Assembly (NCBI GenBank): GCA_937625935.1
Contig: OW569385.1
Location: forward strand, 1 to 64,000
DNA length: 64,000 nt
Reading direction: 5' to 3'
Origin: Tetramitus jugosus
Taxonomy: Eukaryota; Heterolobosea; Eutetramitea; Acrasida; Vahlkampfiidae
The notes beneath the pieces are model-generated. The model was not told the DNA's origin and made no database searches. It was given only the letters and a program-made list of their open reading frames with translations. Position numbers and translations under genes: made by a program. Shown here one piece after another: positions 8,247-15,452 of this stretch. Within the stretch, counting starts at the first letter, position 1. Each line of letters begins with the position of its first letter.

Positions 8247-8291
8247 GCTTAATTATTCATTTATCGGCAGACATCTCAAATAGGTATTCAT

Positions 8292-8497
8292 TTTGGCCCC
8301 CAATTTCAACTTAATAAGGGTCATTTTTGCTGGTAATTAATATTATTAGAGAACCCTGTTTTAGGTGTAGAGCACGCCTATGAAACAACCGCCTCATTCT
8401 CTCGGGCCCTGTTCAACTTCAAAATTATCCCATATTGATGAGCACGCCTAACGAGAGAATAACAACTTCTATCGGGCCCCATTCATTTCGACCCCAC
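8292..8497 (-). repeat. Element repeat, copy B (inverted orientation)
   Basis: Read on the minus strand it matches copies A and C: GGGGCCCGAT, TCTCGTTAGGCGTGCTC, a CAATATGGGATAATTTTGAAG stem-like part, GAGAGAATGAGGCGG, AGGCGTGCTCTACACC, TCTAATAATATTAATTACC, then TTATTAAGTTGAAATT. It lies between two minus-strand genes and is the only copy in inverted orientation, so A/B and B/C form large inverted pairs. Confidence 0.88.
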
Positions 8498-8961
8498 TAT
8501 TCATGTGTCAGTGTAATATTATTCGCAGTACAAATCTGTCTTATCAATACCATCTTCTGATCATTGGGGCGCTTACCAAAACAGTGAAGTCGGGCCCTTC
8601 TATCTGACAGGCAGAATCTATATGCGACCAACTGCCCAATTGCGCATTTCCAATCTTTCCAGTACTTAATCTCAATGATTTCATCGGCTGAAACAATATC
8701 GATAAGTCCGGCCTCACACTTCATGGGTCTGCCGCCAGTCTCCTGTTCAAGGCGCAATTGAATATCGAACTCTCTTACACCCATATCTGTTTTGTAGTTG
8801 CAGGGATGTCTGTCAAGATTACATTTGTGGGAGCACACAAAATCGCAATGAGCACACTTGAATGGTTTCAACATCTTGTGAACTGCATCCACATGCTTCA
8901 TCATCGATGCCTTCTGACTAAATACTTTGCTGCACTCTGAACAATGGAACTGCTTTCTCAT
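8497..8961 (-). CDS. C2H2 zinc-finger / PD-(D/E)XK nuclease-like protein (154 aa)
   Basis: Residues 7-29 form a clear C2H2 finger (C7, C10, H23 and H29). A second, C-rich finger-like unit follows at 36-57 (CAHC...CNLDRH). The C-terminal domain has GLIDIVSADEIIEIKYWKDWKCAIGQL: D88, E97-x-K99 and Q110 fit the PD-(D/E)XK nuclease core with the trailing Gln, a pattern known from endonuclease-like proteins of large DNA viruses. Role inferred: sequence-specific DNA cleavage, possibly in replication or resolution. Two Zn fingers fused to a nuclease core in so small a protein is unusual. The frame is intact; it starts MRKQFHCSEC. Its stop abuts repeat copy B. Confidence 0.68.
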   Translation of the reverse strand: MRKQFHCSECSKVFSQKASMMKHVDAVHKMLKPFKCAHCDFVCSHKCNLDRHPCNYKTDMGVREFDIQLRLEQETGGRPMKCEAGLIDIVSADEIIEIKYWKDWKCAIGQLVAYRFCLSDRRARLHCFGKRPNDQKMVLIRQICTANNITLTHE

Positions 8962-9069
8962 CTCTCGTGGTCTAATTACTTATTTCGATGCCGAACTATA
9001 TTAGGGGTGTCAGAGAAAAGTGGGAGATTAATTAATCAACAGCAATAGTCTGGCGATACCTGTATAGTA

Positions 9070-11049
9070 ATGAGTGATAAGAACAACATATTTGGACAAC
9101 AAGCACCTTCTCTGCTTAGTGCAGGTCAAAACATAGATATCAGTGATGATGTGATCGGCACAGTTATGGCGCCCACATTCTCATCTGTCTCAATCTCAAC
9201 AACACCATCAGCGCCCTCAAATGCCGCGACTAAGAGTTATGTCGATAATCTGTGGAACAGTGTGGGTAATTGGCAGGCCCCAGTTGCAACAAGGGATGTG
9301 GCCCCTTCACTTGGCACTGCTCAGGGCATGAGGTACCTTATTACTGATGCCCCCACTGACTTGGTATGGGCTGACTATCCCAATCACATAGTTGAATATG
9401 GCCCCGCAGATGTGCCGGCCTTCACTGCCCCAACTGATGGCATGGTCGTGTTCGCACAAGATACGGATCTTATCTGGCTCTATAATGGGACGGCCTGGGT
9501 CAATATGGGCCTCGCAACACAACACAACAACACACTTGGGCTTCAGGGCGGTAATGAGTCTGAGAGATATCACCTGGATAGCGTCAAGTATGGTTACATC
9601 GACACACTGACTGGGCCTGCACAGACACAACTTGATAATCGACTAGCGATAAATCTCACAACGACATCATCACAGACAATGAACGGCTATGTCACACATG
9701 TGCTTGATACAGGTAACATAGATATTGTGACGCGTAGTAGCAACCCAACTATCGCCTTCATAAACACCACAGCCACAAAGGCCGCTGATATGAGATTGGG
9801 TACCTCAGTTGGTGATATTGCGTTCAGAACGGGTAACAGTATCGCGGCCCTCACAGAAAGAATGAGAATCACGAATGCCGGGCCTATAGTGATTAGCAAC
9901 CTCACTGCAAGTAGAGCAGTTTATTCAGATGCATCATCTCAACTCATGACCTCTACTGTTACAGATGTTGAGCTGGGCTATTTGAGCGGAGTCACAAGCG
10001 CAATTCAAACACAATTCGGAACAAAACTGAGCTTAAGTGGTGGAACACTCACTGGAGCACTTATCTCAACATCGGGGGGCATCTCTGTGACTGGCACGGG
10101 AGCATCAACAACACAACCACTTATGATAGGAACATACGGAACTCTTGATGACCCTAGTATATGGCTCCCAGTTAAGTCCGATACATCAAGCTTTACTGTC
10201 AGCACCATCAATGCCACTGCTGCCGGTGTAATTAATACTCTTAATCCCCCAGTACAGGTATGGACTCGAAAGGGGCAAGATACTTATTCGTACGGAAATA
10301 CAGTATTATGGACTATTATGAAGAACGACACCCAAACATCATCTAATACGTTACTGAAGCTGGGCCTCAGCGCGGGAGGAAACAATGTAATGCAAGAACC
10401 AATTCATTTTGCATGGGACGGTGTTAAGCTTCCACTCAACACTGCAAGTCGCGCATTATATATAGATTCAAACAAATATATCAAGACCTCAGCAACAACG
10501 AACACTGAACTCGGCTATCTCAGCGGAGTGACTTCAGCGGTTCAAACGCAGCTTGATGCTCGCTTGCCCCTTACCGGAGGAACATTAACAGGCAATCTCA
10601 ACGGTGTGACCCCAACGCAACTGGGCTATTTGGTTGGAACTACGTCCAACGTTCAGACACAGCTTGATGCTAAACTTCCAATTATAGGAGGTAAGATTGC
10701 AGGTAATAATGTCAATATCAAGACTGGGCGTTTGCAGTTCAGCGGTGGAAGCTTCACATGGGTCGTCAACAATGGCTTCGATGGTGGAGTCGGAACTCGT
10801 ATCGATGATACAGACCCAACTAACTTCCTTATCGGTGTGCCATCACCCAGACACGTGCTCGCCGTTATCTCATGCTCGATCCAGACAGAGACATCAAACA
10901 ACAGTGTTGCATACATCTGTGAGTTTGTGAATGGTGGAGCTACCGTTAATCTTCGTGTCAAGAACTGCGCGACCGGGGCCAACGTTGCATTCGCCACTAC
11001 TTTCACCGGCACTCCATTCCTCATTGTCAGCTTTACGTACATCTACTAG
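9070..11049 (+). CDS. Long trimeric fibre / receptor-binding protein (659 aa)
   Basis: The largest gene of the element. It begins MSDKNNIFGQQAPSLLS directly after CTGTATAGTA. The protein is Thr/Ser/Asn/Gly-rich with few charged residues and carries recurring units: ELGYLSGVTSAIQTQ, ELGYLSGVTSAVQTQ and QLGYLVGTTSNVQTQ, each followed by (L/P)LxGGTLTG-type turns. Such repeats are typical of phage and large-virus fibre shafts that trimerise. The last ~110 residues are non-repetitive and probably form the knob. Inferred role: host attachment. Intact frame. The N-terminal ~70 residues would anchor it to the capsid. Confidence 0.75.
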   Translation: MSDKNNIFGQQAPSLLSAGQNIDISDDVIGTVMAPTFSSVSISTTPSAPSNAATKSYVDNLWNSVGNWQAPVATRDVAPSLGTAQGMRYLITDAPTDLVWADYPNHIVEYGPADVPAFTAPTDGMVVFAQDTDLIWLYNGTAWVNMGLATQHNNTLGLQGGNESERYHLDSVKYGYIDTLTGPAQTQLDNRLAINLTTTSSQTMNGYVTHVLDTGNIDIVTRSSNPTIAFINTTATKAADMRLGTSVGDIAFRTGNSIAALTERMRITNAGPIVISNLTASRAVYSDASSQLMTSTVTDVELGYLSGVTSAIQTQFGTKLSLSGGTLTGALISTSGGISVTGTGASTTQPLMIGTYGTLDDPSIWLPVKSDTSSFTVSTINATAAGVINTLNPPVQVWTRKGQDTYSYGNTVLWTIMKNDTQTSSNTLLKLGLSAGGNNVMQEPIHFAWDGVKLPLNTASRALYIDSNKYIKTSATTNTELGYLSGVTSAVQTQLDARLPLTGGTLTGNLNGVTPTQLGYLVGTTSNVQTQLDAKLPIIGGKIAGNNVNIKTGRLQFSGGSFTWVVNNGFDGGVGTRIDDTDPTNFLIGVPSPRHVLAVISCSIQTETSNNSVAYICEFVNGGATVNLRVKNCATGANVAFATTFTGTPFLIVSFTYIY

Positions 11050-11057
11050 TGGTATTC

Positions 11058-11104
11058 GACATAATTATTTTACATTCACTTTTTCCCACCCCATTATTAT
11101 AGCA
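11058..11104 (+). promoter_or_regulatory. Promoter/terminator unit before the 94-aa gene
   Basis: A 22-nt sequence GACATAATTATTTTACATT... (11058-11079) is repeated exactly at 11383-11404 before the capsid gene. Here it is followed by CCCACCCCATTATTATAGCA and the ATG. It sits just after the fibre stop, so it could both end one transcript and start the next. Confidence 0.6.
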
Positions 11105-11389
11105 ATGCTTAGGACTAAAGAAGAAAGGTTGGCGGATCTGCCCAGATTGGCATTTGAGGTGTTCAAGGCAGAACACGAGATTAGTGTGATGGAAAAAGCG
11201 AGTGATCTGACCAACGATAACCCACAAGAATTTCATGACATGTTCAAGCGTGTTGCTTTGGATAGACTTCGTCTCATTGTGGCACTATATGGCCCACCTC
11301 ATGCAGAGTTCACAGATCAGGAATATGACTGGGCGGTATCAGCTATTGATGCGATGTTTCTGAGCTACCTCGAAGAGATCAAGACATAA
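11105..11389 (+). CDS. Element protein of unknown function (94 aa), upstream of capsid gene
   Basis: Starts MLRTKEERLADLPRLAF after a strong TATTATAG box; a longer upstream reading overlaps the fibre gene and is rejected. It is wholly alpha-helical in appearance, acidic to neutral, with no Cys pairs or signal. No family is recognised. It shares its 22-nt upstream sequence with the major capsid gene, suggesting co-regulation as a late or structural gene. Confidence 0.65.
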   Translation: MLRTKEERLADLPRLAFEVFKAEHEISVMEKASDLTNDNPQEFHDMFKRVALDRLRLIVALYGPPHAEFTDQEYDWAVSAIDAMFLSYLEEIKT

Positions 11390-11404
11390 TTATTTTACAT
11401 TCAC

Positions 11405-11428
11405 ATTTTTATCACACCCATTAATATA
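11405..11428 (+). promoter_or_regulatory. Element promoter for the major capsid gene
   Basis: ATTTTTATCACACCCATTAATATA, preceded by the 22-nt repeat at 11383-11404. T-box, CCC and TATA-like block occur in the usual order; the ATG follows 16 bp later. Confidence 0.65.
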
Positions 11429-11444
11429 ATCAAAGATCAAGACA

Positions 11445-12661
11445 ATGGCATCATTACTTTATTCAGACGACTCAACTTACGCAGATTATTTCTCATCTGG
11501 TGGACGCAGAGTTCTATCAGATGATAATCGCAGAAGGATCAATCCTTCAACTGGCTTGGTCCCAGTAATTGGCAACGACACGGTCATCACTATCCCAAAA
11601 CAGGGTGATGCATTTCTATCTCATGCGGTTCTTGAGATTAGTGTTGCGCCTGTAACTGCAACTGGTGGTACTTACACAAGATTAAGCAATGCTTTCGGCC
11701 TCTTCTGCATGAACCGCATTGAATTAAGTATCGGAGGTGAGAAGATTGACACTCTCTATCCAAAGCAGATCGAACAGATGCTTGTTCAACATACTTGGGC
11801 CGAGGAGCTTGAAAGAAGGGCAATTTGGGTTATGCCTCTGCAACCGATCGCGCCACTGCCGCCGCATCTCCTCAAACCTTCTACTTGGAGCTCAACAGAT
11901 ATTTCGGCATCTTGAATAACCCTCTTCCGATCTCATTGTTGGCCTCAGACCTTCAATTCCAGATCTATTGGAATGGCAACCTCAATACTCTTGTTGAAAC
12001 AGACGGAACCAACCCACAATTCTCATTCACTGCAGCAACTATTGTCGCGACCTATGCTGCACCACATGGTGTCAATCGTACTCTAATCAAGAAGTTGCAA
12101 GAAGAGGCGCAGGGTAATGGTTTCCCAATCTACTCAGAAGAAGTCATGAGAATTACAAGACCATGGGGTGGCGGTGCTTCAACATTCCAAGCTCAATTGA
12201 CTGAACTTAATGACCGCAATGTGATCTATATGAACATCACTGATGAGTCATCTGTTGTGCCATCGGGAGCATCATTCACGGGCTATGACCCACTAGACAG
12301 CATTAAACTGGCCTCATATCGTTTGGAGAATGCAGGTAAACAGATTCACGGAGCAGAGTTTGACATCACTGACGCTTTCTTCAAGAAGACACTTGCTCAA
12401 GAGTACAGCTTCTTGGGTGTCAAGGAAATCAAGACCAGAAACATCTATTCGATCTCCTACTCTGATGACCTAAAGGATGAGTTCGAAGAAGGACACAACG
12501 AGTATAGCGGATCGATGTCTTTCAAGGATATGAATGCAGTCACCCTCAAGTTGGACTATGGCACTGTGATGCCCGCCAACAGAAATGTAACAATCAATGT
12601 GTGGCAGCCAAGAAAGCACGTCATTAGGGGCGGAAGATTGGTTGAGGTGCCTCTCGTGTAA
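11445..12661 (+). CDS. Double-jelly-roll major capsid protein, interrupted by a frameshift
   Basis: Forms the capsid shell. The first frame (11445-11915) starts MASLLYSDDSTYADYF and includes the DJR signature FCMNRIELSIGGEKIDTLYP. The second frame (open from about 11813 to 12661) carries LELNRYFGILNNPLP, VMRITRPWGGG, KTRNIYSISYSDDL and GSMSFKDMNAVTLKLDY, matching the second jelly roll. Total would be about 405 residues, short for the family. The two frames are offset by one base, with the switch in the purine run around 11811-11820. No canonical slippery heptamer with the right phase is seen. This is therefore either a one-base loss that kills the gene or a sequence error; a recoding event is less likely. 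Confidence 0.82.
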
Positions 12662-12683
12662 TCACACCAATAAATATCTCTGC

Positions 12684-12710
12684 TATTTTTGTGCAACACC
12701 TTATATACAT
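12684..12710 (+). promoter_or_regulatory. Element promoter for the 111-aa membrane protein
   Basis: TATTTTTGTGCAACACCTTATATACAT, the best plus-strand match to the element consensus. The ATG follows 16 bp later at 12727. Confidence 0.75.
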
Positions 12711-12726
12711 ACAAACAATTCACAAC

Positions 12727-13062
12727 ATGATAGGAGATCGATTAAGAGGATTCTTTGGAGATGTCAAAGACAAGTTCAAGAGCATTGGTGAAAGAATAAG
12801 CGGGCGAGTAGAAGATGCCCGAAAAACAATTGGTGAGACCATCAGAAGGGCACCAGCTGCAATAGAGAGCGCAATTGAGTTCGCCAAGAAGCAAGCAATC
12901 TCTGTGAGTGAGGGAGTTGGGACGGTTGGCTATAATGTGGTGAGCCGCACAGGTAAGGGCCTAGCAGAAACAGCAGGTGGAGTATTCAATTCCTCCATCT
13001 TTACTGGCCCAGTATTGTTAGGCGGCCTGGTCTTAGCTGGATTAGTAGCCACCAAGTTGTAG
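12727..13062 (+). CDS. Amphipathic / membrane-anchored virion-type protein (111 aa)
   Basis: Starts MIGDRLRGFFGDVKDKF, an amphipathic helix with glycine and aromatic residues. A long helical charged middle follows, and then a C-terminal hydrophobic segment (GPVLLGGLVLAGLVATKL). The design recalls membrane-active internal capsid proteins of adeno-like viruses, but no sequence family is claimed. It directly follows the capsid gene and ends ~100 bp before repeat copy C. The start is fixed by the promoter; a 12-codon longer frame would cross it. Confidence 0.6.
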   Translation: MIGDRLRGFFGDVKDKFKSIGERISGRVEDARKTIGETIRRAPAAIESAIEFAKKQAISVSEGVGTVGYNVVSRTGKGLAETAGGVFNSSIFTGPVLLGGLVLAGLVATKL

Positions 13063-13161
13063 TGCCTTAGCTGCACACTTTCACAAGATGAATAAAATGC
13101 GATACAGTCACTTATTTTTTGATTATCATGAAATGCAGTCCCCAATGATGATAGGGCTAAA

Positions 13162-13370
13162 TGGGGTTGAAATGAGTGGGGCCCGAGTGACCAGGTCAGT
13201 TTCTCGTTAGGCCTGCTCTTCAATGTGGGATAATTTTGAAGATGCTCATATTACGAGAGAATGAGGCGGTTGTTTCATAGGCGTGCTCTACACCTAAAAC
13301 AGGGTTCTCTAATAATATTAATTACCAGCAAAAATGAAGGGACTTATTAAGTTGAAATTCGGGGTGCTCA
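13162..13370 (+). repeat. Element repeat, copy C (direct orientation)
   Basis: Matches copies A and B: GGGGCCCGAG, TTCTCGTTAGGCCTGCTC, an inverted pair CTTCAA...TTGAAG around TGTGGGATAA, ACGAGAGAATGAGGCGG, AGGCGTGCTCTACACC, CTCTAATAATATTAATTACC, then TTATTAAGTTGAAATT. It lies between convergent genes, like copy A. Confidence 0.88.
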
Positions 13371-13373
13371 AAA

Positions 13374-13661
13374 TCAGATTGCGAACTTGTTAAACTTGAC
13401 ATACAACTCCATTACACCGGCCAATGCTGCGGCCTTCTCATTAGCGGGTATCTGATCACAGGTCATCACCCTATTGGTCAATCTCTCAACGAGGCCGCCC
13501 TCAGATTGGGCCTCAAACGCAAATATGTTGGCCGGCACCACCATAGATACTGGCTCTCTCTTAGCAATGAGTGTTTCAATATATAGTGTCTTCAATGTTG
13601 CGATCAGTTGGGTTTGGAGCCGCCATTCAGACAGGCTCATTGTTATCCTTTGTTCAGACAT
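13374..13661 (-). CDS. Element protein of unknown function (95 aa)
   Basis: Starts MSEQRITMSLSEWRLQT, three bp after a textbook element promoter. It is helical and neutral, with a conserved-looking VVPANIFAFEAQ segment in the middle and no Cys pairs or membrane segment. No family is recognised. It lies between repeat C and the HUH-type gene on the same strand. Confidence 0.65.
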   Translation of the reverse strand: MSEQRITMSLSEWRLQTQLIATLKTLYIETLIAKREPVSMVVPANIFAFEAQSEGGLVERLTNRVMTCDQIPANEKAAALAGVMELYVKFNKFAI

Positions 13662-13663
13662 GG

Positions 13664-13686
13664 TATAATAGGGCGGCACAAAAATA
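13664..13686 (-). promoter_or_regulatory. Element promoter for the 95-aa gene
   Basis: Minus strand: TTATTTTTGTGCCGCCCTATTATACC, then the ATG at 13661. Used here as the reference form of the consensus. Confidence 0.78.
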
Positions 13687-13761
13687 AGGGCCATTAATTA
13701 TTATTGAGCTGCTTTTCCAAACCCTATAGAGACCCCCTCAATCACACCCTTGGCCGCCTTA

Positions 13762-14289
13762 TTATGATGAAATTGGCGACACACTTTTCTTCTTATTCTT
13801 ACCCATATATTCTGCCAAATTACCGGCCGAATCTCGATACAGCTTGTTGCTCATGTAGATCTTATCCAACCCCAATGAGGCAGTCATCAACTTGCGAACA
13901 ACACTATAGTCAACACTCAACTTGGCATAATGCGCGATATTGAAGGTCAGGTGAGCATGAAGGCAATTCTTGTCATCCCCCAGTTCAATGGCATAAGAGA
14001 GGCGGATATCCTTAATCATTGTTGAGTCACCCTCTTTGAACACCAATATAGATGACACACCCTTGTGATCGGAAAACACGCTCAATATGGCAGACTCCAA
14101 CTCTTTGCATTTAGCTGCGAACTCCTTCTCATGGCCCGAATAGCGCTGATTGGTATTTATGGTGATGTAGTAATTCGAGTGTCTCAATTGTTTGGGTTTC
14201 TGTTTCTTCGATGCGGCTGACTTTTCAACATTGGACATATTGATGCCCCCCTCGACTTGTACTGTTGGTAACTCCTCTGTGCTATTCAT
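13762..14289 (-). CDS. HUH-type rolling-circle Rep-like endonuclease (175 aa)
   Basis: All three replication-initiator motifs can be placed in order: motif I YYITINTN (residues 40-47), motif II H111-A-H113 within CLHAHLTF (the metal-binding HUH), and motif III Y161-M-G-K164 (YxxK with the nicking tyrosine). The N-terminus is a Lys-rich disordered leader. There is no helicase domain, so it is an endonuclease-only Rep. Known HUH proteins nick an origin and start rolling-circle replication. In this element it may replace the usual protein-primed polymerase, but that is inference. The start at 14289 sits under a TATATA box; 94 codons of open frame upstream are rejected. The C-terminus may be cut short by a frameshift near 13790. 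Confidence 0.68.
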   Translation of the reverse strand: MNSTEELPTVQVEGGINMSNVEKSAASKKQKPKQLRHSNYYITINTNQRYSGHEKEFAAKCKELESAILSVFSDHKGVSSILVFKEGDSTMIKDIRLSYAIELGDDKNCLHAHLTFNIAHYAKLSVDYSVVRKLMTASLGLDKIYMSNKLYRDSAGNLAEYMGKNKKKSVSPISS

Positions 14290-14291
14290 TG

Positions 14292-14316
14292 CTATATAAT
14301 TAGGACAGCAAAAAAG
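14292..14316 (-). promoter_or_regulatory. Element promoter for the Rep-like gene
   Basis: Minus strand: GCTTTTTTGCTGTCCTAATTATATAGCA, then the ATG at 14289. The T-box is slightly altered (TTTTTTGCTG). It lies close to a plus-strand TATATA that drives the opposite gene. Confidence 0.6.
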
Positions 14317-14343
14317 CTTAGCACATATTAATATATAGTGATA

Positions 14344-14649
14344 ATGATACTCCCAATTGTTCAAGTTTCCAAGTACGACCTCATTGGCGAAGAACCGGCC
14401 CAAGATGATGTGACCTATGAGCCCCCAGCTCAAGAAGTGCAGCCTGAAATGGTTCCAGTCGAACAGCCAACAGAACCTGAACCTACTGAGCTCCCCCCTC
14501 AGCAAGAACCACCACAACCTGCTGAAGATCATTTGTTGTTCAGTGCTGCTCGTGGCTTTGGCGGGATTCAAGCAACAAGAACTAGAACAATATTTGGTGC
14601 AACTATTCTTGCCACATTGGGTGTCATAACGTTGATGATCCCTAAGTAA
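14344..14649 (+). CDS. Pro/Glu-rich single-pass membrane protein (101 aa)
   Basis: Begins MILPIVQVSKYDLIG a few bases after AATATATAGTGATA. Residues ~20-65 are almost entirely Pro, Glu, Gln and Val (an extended, acidic stalk). Residues ~83-99 are a hydrophobic segment (TIFGATILATLGVITLMI), with a terminal PK. It looks like a tail-anchored or membrane-tethered virion protein with a proline stalk. It is divergent from the Rep-like gene. No family is recognised. Confidence 0.62.
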   Translation: MILPIVQVSKYDLIGEEPAQDDVTYEPPAQEVQPEMVPVEQPTEPEPTELPPQQEPPQPAEDHLLFSAARGFGGIQATRTRTIFGATILATLGVITLMIPK

Positions 14650-14664
14650 AAATAATGCTCCTTT

Positions 14665-14961
14665 TTATGCGACCTCAACAAAGAAGTCCAAGTATCGGCG
14701 GCACTTTGCGATATCATCCACATTGAACTTGTTGATGTCTTGGCCGAATGAGTAGCACAGCCCACCAATGAACTTATCAAAATTGTCGGCTTTATGTGGG
14801 GCGATGTAAGTGCGAACATAGACCACGAAGTCAGACACAGTCATAGCGTCCAGGGTGCTGATGTGTTGCTTGATAGAGTCCCCCTCATCTGAGAACATTA
14901 CGGATAGGAACTTAGTGAAATTGTTCTTCTTCTCTGCTATAAGTGTTTGGATGTCAGTCAT
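14665..14961 (-). CDS. Element protein of unknown function (98 aa)
   Basis: Starts MTDIQTLIAEKKNNFTK after a complete element promoter and ends 15 bp from the stop of the convergent membrane protein. It is helical with two aromatic-rich segments (FVVYVRTYIAPH, KFIGGLCYSFGQD). No family is recognised. It is the last gene with an unmistakable element promoter, so it helps fix the right edge of the integrated virus. Confidence 0.65.
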   Translation of the reverse strand: MTDIQTLIAEKKNNFTKFLSVMFSDEGDSIKQHISTLDAMTVSDFVVYVRTYIAPHKADNFDKFIGGLCYSFGQDINKFNVDDIAKCRRYLDFFVEVA

Positions 14962-14963
14962 TG

Positions 14964-14987
14964 CTATAATGGGGCCTCACAAAAATA
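14964..14987 (-). promoter_or_regulatory. Element promoter for the 98-aa gene
   Basis: Minus strand: ATATTTTTGTGAGGCCCCATTATAGCA, then ATG at 14961. Confidence 0.75.
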
Positions 14988-14989
14988 TG

Positions 14990-15318
14990 GGGCTGAAATT
15001 ATTATTCATGTTGTTGAGGGTCGGCTTCATTATTTTGCTGATCGGCTGAGGGGCGTCTTCTAGTGAATGAAGCTGCGTCTAATTTGATTCTGCAACATGA
15101 TGTGCATTCACTCTCGAAATGGCGGATGTGCATAAGGGCGTCACTGATGAGTTGTATGACGTTGGTGATAATGATGCAGATGAGCCTCACTGTTTGACGA
15201 GTTGGATGTCGTTGAATTACTGTGTGTCATATTTGTCCGATATTGGTCCGATGATGTTGTCTATTGAAAGGTGTCAACAAAAAATCAATCAGTTAACTGG
15301 TTGACTATGTTACAATAA
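14990..15318. other. Probable right boundary zone of the viral element
   Basis: Two short overlapping frames occur: a minus-strand one ending at 15002 with a Cys/Arg-rich tail (HIRHFESECTSCCRIK) and a plus-strand one at 15119-15304. Neither has an element promoter. The minus-strand frame ends only 40 bp from the last element gene, so it could be a truncated element gene. Base composition changes to host-like across this stretch. No inverted repeat, telomere repeat or target duplication is seen. Confidence 0.35.
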
Positions 15319-15342
15319 TGACGTCACGCACGCCTATAAAAG
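15319..15342 (+). promoter_or_regulatory. Host-type promoter: CRE palindrome plus TATA box
   Basis: TGACGTCA at 15319-15326 (a perfect CRE/bZIP site), then TATAAAAG at 15335-15342. They lie about 110 bp before the ATG at 15453. This differs from the viral element's promoters and marks host DNA. Confidence 0.6.
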
Positions 15343-15452
15343 AGAGTGTTTTTTCGCAACCAACTCTGGAAAACATATATATTAATGTGTGTAACAAACA
15401 ATTGACTTCTTTACTTCTATGTTGCTGAATTGATACTGACACTCTTTGTAGA

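Larger units (their letters stand above)
2702..15000. mobile_element. Integrated polinton-like / virophage-like DNA virus (left-truncated)
   Basis: A contiguous block of about 20 compact genes, richer in GC than the host flanks. It holds the hallmark set of the Maverick/PLV/virophage lineage: HerA/FtsK-type packaging ATPase, retroviral-type integrase, double-jelly-roll major capsid protein and a penton-like minor capsid protein. A fibre and small basic or membrane proteins are added. It lacks a visible protein-primed PolB, a helicase and an adenain-like protease, and instead has an HUH Rep-like gene. Genes are tightly packed, with start codons within 5-50 bp of a TATA motif. The left edge is fixed by the telomere repeat; the right edge lies between 14990 and 15300 and is not precisely visible. 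No terminal inverted repeats or target duplication were found. Confidence 0.88.

Noticed and set aside
11805-11830. Programmed -1 frameshift in the capsid gene
   Set aside because: The purine run does not offer an X-XXY-YYZ heptamer in the zero frame and no downstream pseudoknot is evident; a simple indel or read error is more economical.
4701-13370. Repeats A/B/C as the terminal inverted repeats of the element
   Set aside because: Integrase, ATPase and Rep-type genes lie outside any A/B or B/C pair, and three copies are present, so they are internal repeats rather than the element's ends.
5961-14987. TTTTTGT as a poxvirus-type early termination signal (TTTTTNT)
   Set aside because: It lies consistently upstream of TATA boxes and start codons in the sense orientation, so a promoter role fits better.
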